A DNA stretch of 5,284 nt, taken from Bacteroidota bacterium. Its GTDB lineage: Bacteria; Bacteroidota; Bacteroidia; Flavobacteriales; Weeksellaceae. The position numbers and the translations under genes are program-made. How positions within the stretch are numbered: the stretch's first letter is position 1; each line of letters begins with the position of its first letter. Positions 1 to 5,284 of this stretch are shown piece by piece. Where the stretch lies: NCBI GenBank assembly GCA_023448955.1, contig JAEXJU010000311.1, positions 1 through 5,284 on the forward strand, given 5' to 3'. Under the pieces are notes generated by a model. It had not been told where the DNA came from and searched no databases. It was given only the letters and a program-made list of their open reading frames with translations.

Positions 1-1232
1 ATAATGATGATTCTGAACAGATTATCATAATCTAAATAGGGAGCGGAAACTTCTGGAAGACAACATAATAGCTGATTCACTTTAGGCTTAACTTTATCTA
101 CGGAAATACCTGTGCTGAAAATATCCAGAAGCTGCATTTGCAGTCCTGAATCCTGTTCATAGACGATGGTATTGCGGGTTTCGTTATTCAGTAAATCTGC
201 CGGATTGATATATCGTGTCAAAGGAATGGTTTCGCCTTCCAATTTCAGAATATATCCCATTGCCAAAGCATCAGGATTACAGGGAACAGGAATGATATCA
301 TCGCCGTTCAACAGGGGAAACTGATTAAGAATTTCTTGCCGCACTTCCGTTAAAGTGATTTTTTCCTGAGCAGAATCTTCCCTGTTTCTACCTGCAATTT
401 CAACAGGCTGGAAAGTAATTCCGCGAACACATTTCTGCTTCAATGCAAAGTCTATGATTTTTCCGATTTCATCAATATTTTTATCTTTTTGAAGAACAAT
501 GACAAGTGTTGTTGACAGATTCAAAGCATTCAGTTTTTCCAAAGCTTTCATTCTGACATCCGTCAAATCCTTACCTCTGAAGTCTTCCAAAACCTCAGGT
601 TTGAAAGAATCAAACTGAAGATAAATCTCGAATTCCGGTGCGTAAGTCGCAAGCTTTTCGGCAAAACCCGGGTCATTTGCGATTCTTACGCCATTTGTAT
701 TAAGCATCAGATGTTTGATCGGTTTCGACTTGGCAATATCCATTATTTTGAAAAAATCCGGATGGATAGTTGGTTCTCCTCCACTGATCTGAACAACATC
801 CGGCTCTCCTTCATTTTTAACAATGATATCAAACATCGCTTCAATTTCTTCCAATGTTCTATGACTTCCATAATGAGGTGAAGACATCGCATAACACGTT
901 GGACAAGTCAGATTGCACCGGTCTGTAACCTCAACAATGGAAAGACAGCTGTGTTGCTCGTGATCTACACACAATCCGCAGTCATAAGGACAGCCATATT
1001 CTACATCTGTTCCGAAATGAACAGGCGTTTCCGATGCTTTATTATAGTTTCTGATATTTTTGTAATAATGAACATCGGATGCAATTTTAGTTTTAAAAAA
1101 ACCGTGTTCCGGACAGCGTTTGGTCATAAAAACCGATTCATCTTTAATGATAATTTTGGCACCGACTCTTTTAAGACATTCCGGACAGAGACTTATTGTA
1201 AAGTCATAATAGGTATAATTTCTTACTGGCAT
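1..1232 (-). CDS. Radical SAM protein of the MJ0619/Tes-like family (C-terminus cut by window edge)
   Basis: The reading frame starts at the ATG at 1232 and stays open to base 1, giving 410 residues without a stop. I translated it by hand. The N-terminus has a CPEC pair (C16, C19) and C40 in a CPEHG motif, which resembles a metal-binding knuckle. A first CX3CX2C follows (C81, C85, C88, with C96 nearby). The canonical radical SAM CX3CX2C is C106, C110, C113, and GGEP at 151-154 is the SAM-binding motif. More cysteines lie at 268, 318 and 390-391. A double CX3CX2C after a CPxC...CxxHG head is the layout I know from MJ0619-type enzymes. These were first annotated as dihydro-hydroxymethylpterin methyltransferases, and the Methanocaldococcus member was later shown to be tetraether lipid synthase. 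The radical SAM class is near certain. The substrate is unknown, and lipid chemistry is inferred partly from the Lgt-like neighbour. The start lies 11 bases after the stop of the 77-residue gene, so co-transcription is likely. The family's last tens of residues lie beyond base 1. Confidence 0.93.
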   Translation of the reverse strand, partial: MPVRNYTYYDFTISLCPECLKRVGAKIIIKDESVFMTKRCPEHGFFKTKIASDVHYYKNIRNYNKASETPVHFGTDVEYGCPYDCGLCVDHEQHSCLSIVEVTDRCNLTCPTCYAMSSPHYGSHRTLEEIEAMFDIIVKNEGEPDVVQISGGEPTIHPDFFKIMDIAKSKPIKHLMLNTNGVRIANDPGFAEKLATYAPEFEIYLQFDSFKPEVLEDFRGKDLTDVRMKALEKLNALNLSTTLVIVLQKDKNIDEIGKIIDFALKQKCVRGITFQPVEIAGRNREDSAQEKITLTEVRQEILNQFPLLNGDDIIPVPCNPDALAMGYILKLEGETIPLTRYINPADLLNNETRNTIVYEQDSGLQMQLLDIFSTGISVDKVKPKVNQLLCCLPEVSAPYLDYDNLFRIII

Positions 1233-1243
1233 AACTTAATATC

Positions 1244-1477
1244 TTACATTCCTCCACAAATAATTCCACTTATCAATCCACAGATTAACAAGCATATAAA
1301 CATAGTCTGCCAAAACTGTGACTTGGAAAACTTACGTCCATCCTTAGATTCGTAAATAAGTTTTACAAATACGGTAATGAATAAGGAAATCACAAAAGCT
1401 GCTATCAGCATTATTCCAATAATCATAGCTACTAAACCGCCCAGATTTCCAACTTCTAAAAAGGTTAAGAATGTCAT
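1244..1477 (-). CDS. Small two-helix membrane protein (77 aa), unknown function
   Basis: I do not recognise this gene from any named family. It starts at the ATG at 1477 and encodes 77 residues that form a helical hairpin. The first hydrophobic segment covers about residues 12-41. A charged, lysine-rich loop (about 43-54, ESKDGRKFSKSQ) follows, then a second segment at about 57-76 that is rich in Gly and Ile and has Cys at 62, 66 and 74. The protein ends in CGGM. By the positive-inside rule the loop would be cytoplasmic and both ends outside. The gene lies 41 bases after the 72-codon gene and 11 bases before the radical SAM gene, all on one strand, so it is probably part of the same transcript. 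It is unlikely to be a chance frame because it has a coherent two-helix pattern and fits the operon spacing. A role as an anchor or partner of the radical SAM or Lgt-like protein is speculation. Confidence 0.75.
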   Translation of the reverse strand: MTFLTFLEVGNLGGLVAMIIGIMLIAAFVISLFITVFVKLIYESKDGRKFSKSQFWQTMFICLLICGLISGIICGGM

Positions 1478-1518
1478 ATAAAATTAAAGTTATTAGTATT
1501 GATAAAATCTTAAAATCA

Positions 1519-1734
1519 TCATTTGCAAAGCAATCCTAATGCTAATGTACAAAGCAGAATAAACAGGATTGCACCAAGAGAAAAGATCATAAACAAATTG
1601 AAAAAAATGGATGTACCTGTTTTTTCTTTTTTATCCTTTTTAAAAACATTGAATAAATTCAAAAAAAAGATTATCAAAATAATAAACAGAAATACTGAAC
1701 CAAAAATCACAATGTACAGAATCCCATTATCCAT
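1519..1734 (-). CDS. Small two-helix membrane protein (71 aa), unknown function
   Basis: I do not recognise this gene from any named family. The preferred start is the ATG at 1734, giving 71 residues. A GTG one codon upstream at 1737 is possible. Either start lies inside the end of the Lgt-like gene, whose TAA is at 1727-1729. The overlap is 8 bases from the ATG, which suggests translational coupling. The protein has a hydrophobic segment at about 5-30 rich in Ile, Leu and Phe, a lysine-rich loop at 33-40 (KKDKKEKT), and a second hydrophobic segment at about 44-68, and it ends in LLCK. The predicted shape is a hairpin with its loop in the cytoplasm. That is the same plan as the 77-residue protein that follows, including a cysteine close to the C-terminus, so the two may be distant paralogues. 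The opposite-strand frame over this stretch has no such pattern and is rejected. Confidence 0.75.
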   Translation of the reverse strand: MDNGILYIVIFGSVFLFIILIIFFLNLFNVFKKDKKEKTGTSIFFNLFMIFSLGAILFILLCTLALGLLCK

Positions 1735-2503
1735 CACTAACTGAAATTTTTTTCATTAGTTTAAAAGATTTTTTAATTGTATAAATGTAATAAAAAATCA
1801 TTAATAAACTCAAAATCTGGATGGTGCCCAAATTAAGAAAGATATTTTCGTGAGGCTTTATAAAATCTAGGAAAAATCTGAATAAAAAGTAGTTTAGCAT
1901 AAGAAACTGAAACAGAAAACCGGAAACAAATTTTTTAGTTCTCTTCAGTCTGAATATTACAAACCCTAATAATAGTAAAAAGATAATTTCATATAAAGCT
2001 ACAGGATGGCGGAGATATTGATCTCCGAGATAAATTCCAAAAAAGGAATCTGTGGGAAGTCCGTATGTTTCTTCATAAACACCCGTAAAAAAACAACCAA
2101 TTCTACCGATTATCATCGCCAACAATAGAGGGAAAACTATCAGATCGCCCGTACTTTCTTTATGGTTGATAATTTTTTTTGCCAGCTCAACTCCAATTAA
2201 TCCAAATGCTAATCCCCCAGTAATGGTATTACTAGTCCAAAATCTGATGAATGAAAACTCTTGCCCGAAAAGCACAGCAGGCTTTTCTAAATTCCCGATT
2301 AGTTTTGAGCCGATAAGCGCTCCTGCCGTTGCACCAATCAGTATAATTAAAGAATGACTTAGCGGCATTTTTTCCGGAGATTTTCTTTTTAAATAATAAT
2401 AAAACCGCATCGCCAGAAAAATCCCAACAGTTTCAAAAACCGGGTGAGCCAGAATTGTTCTGCCAAATATTTCGAATTTTAAAGGAAAATCTATTGTTAT
2501 CAT
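1727..2503 (-). CDS. Divergent Lgt-family (prolipoprotein diacylglyceryl transferase-like) membrane protein
   Basis: Genuine Lgt moves diacylglyceryl from phosphatidylglycerol onto the lipobox cysteine of prolipoproteins in the cytoplasmic membrane. This 258-residue protein has about seven hydrophobic segments and several Lgt landmarks. They are GRIGCF at 133-138 (R134 matching E. coli R143), RHPxxLYE at 165-172, and a Y-F-L-F-R block with Y205, R209 and D213 matching E. coli Y235, R239 and E243. However, the HGG motif holding the essential E. coli H103 is absent: the local sequence is TITGGLAFGLIG (93-104), with no histidine. The WY containing E. coli Y26 aligns by eye with AHP (19-21). It is therefore probably a paralogue with a changed acceptor or lipid substrate rather than the housekeeping Lgt, and I give no gene symbol. 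I chose the ATG at 2503. A TTG at 2536 would add 11 residues but lies next to an inverted repeat. The gene's end overlaps the next small membrane-protein gene. Confidence 0.88.
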   Translation of the reverse strand: MITIDFPLKFEIFGRTILAHPVFETVGIFLAMRFYYYLKRKSPEKMPLSHSLIILIGATAGALIGSKLIGNLEKPAVLFGQEFSFIRFWTSNTITGGLAFGLIGVELAKKIINHKESTGDLIVFPLLLAMIIGRIGCFFTGVYEETYGLPTDSFFGIYLGDQYLRHPVALYEIIFLLLLGFVIFRLKRTKKFVSGFLFQFLMLNYFLFRFFLDFIKPHENIFLNLGTIQILSLLMIFYYIYTIKKSFKLMKKISVSDG

Positions 2504-2513
2504 TGTTACAAAA

Positions 2514-2544
2514 AAAGCTTTCTGTATTACAAACAAAAAGCTTT
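2514..2544 (-). terminator. Weak inverted repeat with T-run after fabG, possible leaky terminator
   Basis: On the minus strand, AAAGCTTT occurs twice (2544-2537 and 2521-2514) with 15 bases between. The two copies can form an 8-bp stem, and the second is followed directly by more T residues. It lies 24 bases after the fabG stop and 10 bases before the ATG of the Lgt-like gene. The stem has only two G-C pairs, and each copy is itself palindromic, so the structure would be weak. It may terminate part of the transcripts or mean nothing in such AT-rich DNA. Confidence 0.3.
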
Positions 2545-2567
2545 ATAAATATTTGGTGTTGGATAAA

Positions 2568-3311
2568 TTAAGTCAGCATTCCTCCATCTACGTTCAGAAC
2601 CTGTCCTGTGATGTAAGCAGACATTTCACTTGCAAGGAAAACGCATGCATTCGCCACATCTTCCGGTTGTCCGCCTCTTTTCAAAGGAATTCCGTCTCTC
2701 CAGCCTTGCACGGTTTTTTCGTCTAAAGCAGCAGTCATTTCAGTTTCTATGAAGCCTGGCGCAATGGCATTGCAGCGGATATTTCTGGAGCCTAATTCCA
2801 AAGCGATAGATTTGGTAAATCCAATGGCTCCTGCTTTTGAAGCAGCATAGTTGGCTTGTCCTGCATTTCCTTTAACTCCTACAACCGAAGTCATATTGAT
2901 AATTGAACCGGATTTTGCTTTCATCATTGGTTTAATCACCGCTTTTGTCAGGTTGAAAACAGAATCCAGATTAACTTTGATAATCGTGTCCCAATCGTCT
3001 TTTGACATTCTCAACATCAAGTTATCTCTTGTGATTCCTGCATTATTGACCAAAATATCAATTGTTCCGAATTCTGCCAATACATCCTCAACTAATTTTT
3101 GAGCAGCATCATAATCCGAAGCGTCGGATTGGTAACCTTTGATTTCTGTTATCTGGCTCAATTCCGATTCTAATTCTTTAGCTTTCTCAACAGAACCGGC
3201 ATACGTGAATGCTATTTTTGCGCCTTCTTTAGCAAAAACTTCTGCAATTCCGCGTCCGATTCCACGCGTTGCTCCTGTGATGATGGCAACTTTACCTTGT
3301 AGTAATCCCAT
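2568..3311 (-). CDS. fabG: 3-oxoacyl-[acyl-carrier-protein] reductase FabG
   Basis: FabG reduces 3-oxoacyl-ACP to 3-hydroxyacyl-ACP with NADPH, the first reduction in each round of type II fatty-acid elongation in the cytoplasm. The 247-residue length is typical. All classical short-chain dehydrogenase motifs are visible: TGATRGIG at 12-19 (nucleotide binding), NNAG at 89-92, and the catalytic tetrad N114, S142, Y155 and K159 (YAASK at 155-159). PG follows at 185-186, and the C-terminus has the ITGQVLNVDGG pattern at 234-244 that is characteristic of FabG. The ATG at 3311 puts the GKVAIITG strand at the usual distance from the N-terminus. A promoter match lies about 30 bases upstream. No acyl carrier protein or fabF gene is adjacent within the window, so this copy is not in a visible fab cluster. 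A related reductase acting on another 3-oxoacyl substrate (such as a PhaB-like enzyme) is possible, but FabG is the best call. Confidence 0.95.
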   Translation of the reverse strand: MGLLQGKVAIITGATRGIGRGIAEVFAKEGAKIAFTYAGSVEKAKELESELSQITEIKGYQSDASDYDAAQKLVEDVLAEFGTIDILVNNAGITRDNLMLRMSKDDWDTIIKVNLDSVFNLTKAVIKPMMKAKSGSIINMTSVVGVKGNAGQANYAASKAGAIGFTKSIALELGSRNIRCNAIAPGFIETEMTAALDEKTVQGWRDGIPLKRGGQPEDVANACVFLASEMSAYITGQVLNVDGGMLT

Positions 3312-3342
3312 ATATTTCTTTAATGTTTTCTAATTGTTATGG

Positions 3343-3369
3343 CAAAAATAAGACTTTAAGAATTATCAA
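3343..3369 (-). promoter_or_regulatory. Candidate Bacteroidota-type promoter for fabG
   Basis: On the minus strand, TATTTTTG (3350-3343) matches the Bacteroidota -7 consensus TAnnTTTG exactly. A TTG at 3369-3367 sits 16 bases upstream, slightly closer than the usual -33 element spacing. The expected transcription start would be about 25-30 bases before the fabG ATG. The site lies in the 61-base gap after the WG-repeat gene, so fabG could be expressed independently of the rsmI side. In AT-rich DNA such matches can arise by chance. Confidence 0.5.
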
Positions 3370-3372
3370 CTT

Positions 3373-4875
3373 TTAATTATTATTAATTCTTGTAAAGTAA
3401 ATAGATTCTACCTTTTTATCTTTGGTTAATTTCAGAAATTCTTTATTCCATTGATAACCGCTATAAACTAAATCTTTCAGTGGTTCATTTTCATAGTTAA
3501 TAACGCCAAATTTATTTGATTTCTTGACAACAATTTCATTTTCCGAATTTGAAAAAGTTATGATATCATCATAGATAAAGGGAACAATTTCATTAAGATT
3601 TTTATCCAATATTCCATATAAATTACTTTCATTTTTACATACCATAGGTTTTGAATAATTATCTAAACTGTTGAAAAAATTGAGGTTTTGAGACTTAACA
3701 GAAGTTATATTTGTCAATTCTTTTAAATCATTGTTAGAAGGATTGAAACTATAATATTTCTCCGAAGATCTTATAATAAAACAATGGGGGTAAACAGCAA
3801 CTAAGCTGAAAGGAATGTCTAAGATTGGGTGAAAATTTTCATCCAATAATTCTTCTACTTTATCTTTCTCAGTATAAATAAAATCTTTTCCTGTAACTAC
3901 ATAATGCTCCAAAACTCCATATACTTGAGGCAAAACTTCTTCATCATTCATTTTAATAATCCCATTTTTTGCTGTAAGATCGTTATAAACAGCAAAGTAG
4001 TTTTTAAATAAAAAATCAAGATACTTTTCTTGTATAGCATACATTGCTTGGTTTTTAATCCAAAAAATATCTATTTTGTTGTTTTTGCGTAAGTAAACCA
4101 CCGGTGAATTATTCATAGGGAACTCACCGAAGATCTCATCATATTCTTCTTTAGCAATAAGGTTATCCTGTGTGTTAATCAATCCATATTTACCATTTTT
4201 CTTGACGACTAAATAAGGATACGTTTCTATGCTTTCAACTTTATATTTTGAAAATATATGTAAGGTTTTTCCTTGGATGTCAATGATTTCACTTTGATCT
4301 TGGTCATTAACAATGAGCATTTTCCCGTTCTCAAAATAACCATTTTGTTTGTATTGTCTTTCATTTATGCGCTTTCCCTCAGAATTATAAAGAAACCAAG
4401 CATTTCCATTTTTAACAAAAAATAAGTCTTCACCAGCGGATTCTATTTTATCAGAAAGGGGAATTATTATTTTTCCGTTATAATCAAGAAGTTTATCCCT
4501 TTTATCTTTCGTGATGATTAATCCTTTTTTATTGTTCCACCAATTTCCCAAGCTTTGATACTCTGGATGAACTAATGCAATTCCCTTTTCATCAATAATT
4601 CCTTCCCTACGTTTATAATTTTTTTCATTTAAATAAATAATGAATCTATTATTGAATAAATGCAAAATAGACGAATTATCAGGAGAAGTATATGTGATAT
4701 TTCCTAAGGAATCTACAATGCTTTCATTTTTACTTTTTTGATTATAAATTAACCCATAACCATCTTTGTAGGAAGTTACTTTAGTATCAATCTTTTTTGA
4801 TAAAAGGATCTCCTTGTATTGGTTGGTTTGGCCAGTACAAAATGTAAAAAATAATATGAAAATTAGATTTTTCAA
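3373..4875 (-). CDS. Exported WG-repeat protein (500 aa), function unknown
   Basis: The N-terminus (M-KNLIFILFFTFCTGQ) is a short signal peptide with a Lys followed by a hydrophobic stretch, probably cleaved near residue 16. Cys14 is preceded by Phe, so it is not a proper lipobox. The rest consists of degenerate WG (KWG) repeats of the pattern KxGKYGLIN...xxI.PxxYDxI. The clearest copies are at about 226-247 (KNGKYGLIN), 414-437 (YGILDKNLNEIVPFIYDDI) and 451-468 (KFGVIN). Weaker copies are at about 34-57, 88-108, 124-143, 302-322 and 337-352. WG repeats form beta-rich domains of unknown function, common in Bacteroidota exported proteins. The only start compatible with the signal peptide is a TTG at 4875: an in-frame TAA lies three codons upstream and no ATG is near. 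It overlaps the rsmI stop by four bases (TTGA). The gene is visibly more AT-rich than rsmI and fabG. It may be an accessory cargo gene that is coupled to rsmI by translation. Confidence 0.88.
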   Translation of the reverse strand: MKNLIFILFFTFCTGQTNQYKEILLSKKIDTKVTSYKDGYGLIYNQKSKNESIVDSLGNITYTSPDNSSILHLFNNRFIIYLNEKNYKRREGIIDEKGIALVHPEYQSLGNWWNNKKGLIITKDKRDKLLDYNGKIIIPLSDKIESAGEDLFFVKNGNAWFLYNSEGKRINERQYKQNGYFENGKMLIVNDQDQSEIIDIQGKTLHIFSKYKVESIETYPYLVVKKNGKYGLINTQDNLIAKEEYDEIFGEFPMNNSPVVYLRKNNKIDIFWIKNQAMYAIQEKYLDFLFKNYFAVYNDLTAKNGIIKMNDEEVLPQVYGVLEHYVVTGKDFIYTEKDKVEELLDENFHPILDIPFSLVAVYPHCFIIRSSEKYYSFNPSNNDLKELTNITSVKSQNLNFFNSLDNYSKPMVCKNESNLYGILDKNLNEIVPFIYDDIITFSNSENEIVVKKSNKFGVINYENEPLKDLVYSGYQWNKEFLKLTKDKKVESIYFTRINNN

Positions 4876-5284
4876 ATTGAATTATTCACAATCAGAACAA
4901 TCTCACCTTTTAAAGTTTTACTTTTCGAGAATTCAATTAACTCATTGATGGTTCCTCTTTTAGTCTCCTCGAATTTCTTAGAAATCTCTCTGCTCAGACT
5001 TACTTTCGTCTCTTCACCGAAGAATTCTTTGATTTGCTCAAGAGTTGTATTGATTTTATGCGGACTTTCATAAAGAACAATTGTCTTTTTTTCTTCGGCC
5101 AATTGTTTCAGTTTGGTTTGTCTGCCTTTTTTTTGAGGTAGAAATCCGGCAAAAAGAAATTCATTATTTGGCAAACCAGAAACAACTAAAGCCGGAACAA
5201 AAGCGGTGGCGCCAGGCAAACAAGTCATTTCTAAATTTTTATCCGCACAAGCTTTCGCCAAAAGATAACCCGGATCAGAAATCC
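4872..5284 (-). CDS. rsmI: Ribosomal RNA small subunit methyltransferase I, C-terminal part (N-terminus beyond window)
   Basis: RsmI uses S-adenosylmethionine to methylate the 2'-OH of C1402 in 16S rRNA, in the decoding centre. The visible 136 codons start in frame at 5282 and are open to the right edge. They begin ISDPGYLLAKAC, which is the end of the conserved DAGTPxISDPGY loop. LPGATAFVPALVVSGLP follows, then FAGFLPQKKGRQ, VLYESPHKI, SLSREISKKFEE, and GEIVLIV close to the stop. All of these match RsmI in order. A shorter frame beginning at a TTG at 5261 is only an internal codon, not a start, because the conserved ISDPGY sequence precedes it. The missing N-terminal part should hold the beginning of the tetrapyrrole-methylase-type SAM fold. 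The gene ends with TGA at 4874-4872, overlapping the TTG start of the WG-repeat gene. Confidence 0.96.
   Translation of the reverse strand, partial: ISDPGYLLAKACADKNLEMTCLPGATAFVPALVVSGLPNNEFLFAGFLPQKKGRQTKLKQLAEEKKTIVLYESPHKINTTLEQIKEFFGEETKVSLSREISKKFEETKRGTINELIEFSKSKTLKGEIVLIVNNSI

Noticed and set aside
951..1355. Plus-strand open frame of 134 codons
   Set aside because: It lies antisense to the radical SAM gene and the 77-residue gene, has no recognisable domain, and the minus-strand protein carries clear conserved motifs.
1478..1518. Direct repeat GATTTTA in the gap between the two small genes as a regulatory site
   Set aside because: It has two short copies in AT-rich DNA and no promoter consensus nearby, so it is not distinguishable from chance.
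1523..1744. Plus-strand open frame of 73 codons
   Set aside because: It is the antisense shadow of the small membrane-protein gene, with no coherent hydrophobic pattern and against the direction of all neighbours.
2503..2536. TTG at 2536 as start of the Lgt-like gene
   Set aside because: It would add 11 residues unlike Lgt N-termini and borders the inverted repeat. The ATG at 2503 gives a normal Lgt-like beginning.
2166..3333. Plus-strand frames at 2166-2357, 2851-3102 and 3139-3333
   Set aside because: They are antisense shadows of the Lgt-like and fabG genes, which have strong family motifs on the minus strand.
3376..3389. AT-only inverted repeat TTAAT/ATTAA at the end of the WG-repeat gene as a terminator
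   Set aside because: The stem is five A-T pairs without a G-C pair or a clear T-run, as expected by chance in DNA of this composition.
4831..4875. Lipobox at Cys14 of the WG-repeat protein
   Set aside because: The residues before the cysteine are F-T-F, lacking the small residue at -1 and Leu at -3, so ordinary signal peptidase I cleavage is more likely.

Overview
The window looks like chromosomal DNA of a Bacteroidota bacterium, most likely class Flavobacteriia and near Chryseobacterium/Elizabethkingia. The evidence is an AT-rich genome, no Shine-Dalgarno-like purine tract before the starts, a match to the Bacteroidota promoter consensus (TAnnTTTG with an upstream TTG) before fabG, and the style of the RsmI, FabG and WG-repeat proteins. 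This assignment is inferred from sequence style only. Every gene I can support is on the minus strand, so the window is read from right to left. Both edges cut through genes.

Right part (5284 to 3373): the C-terminal half of RsmI, the 16S rRNA 2'-O-methyltransferase for C1402, enters from the edge. Its TGA overlaps the TTG start of a 500-residue exported WG-repeat protein that is much more AT-rich than its neighbours. Middle (3372 to 2504): a short intergenic region carries a promoter candidate, followed by a complete fabG (3-oxoacyl-ACP reductase). A weak hairpin with a T-run, possibly a leaky terminator, follows fabG.

Left part (2503 to 1): four tightly packed genes. They are a divergent Lgt-family membrane protein that lacks the hallmark His-Gly motif, two small two-helix membrane proteins (71 and 77 residues), and a large radical SAM enzyme open at the left edge. 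The radical SAM enzyme has the cysteine layout of the MJ0619/tetraether synthase (Tes) family, whose archaeal member joins lipid tails. Its neighbours are an Lgt-like protein, whose family acts on phospholipids, two membrane hairpins, and FabG just upstream. The block therefore reads as a candidate lipid-modifying locus. This is the most interesting part of the window, but the function is an inference from family and neighbourhood.

No tRNA, rRNA, CRISPR array, insertion sequence or riboswitch was seen. No stretch longer than 300 bases lacks a gene.
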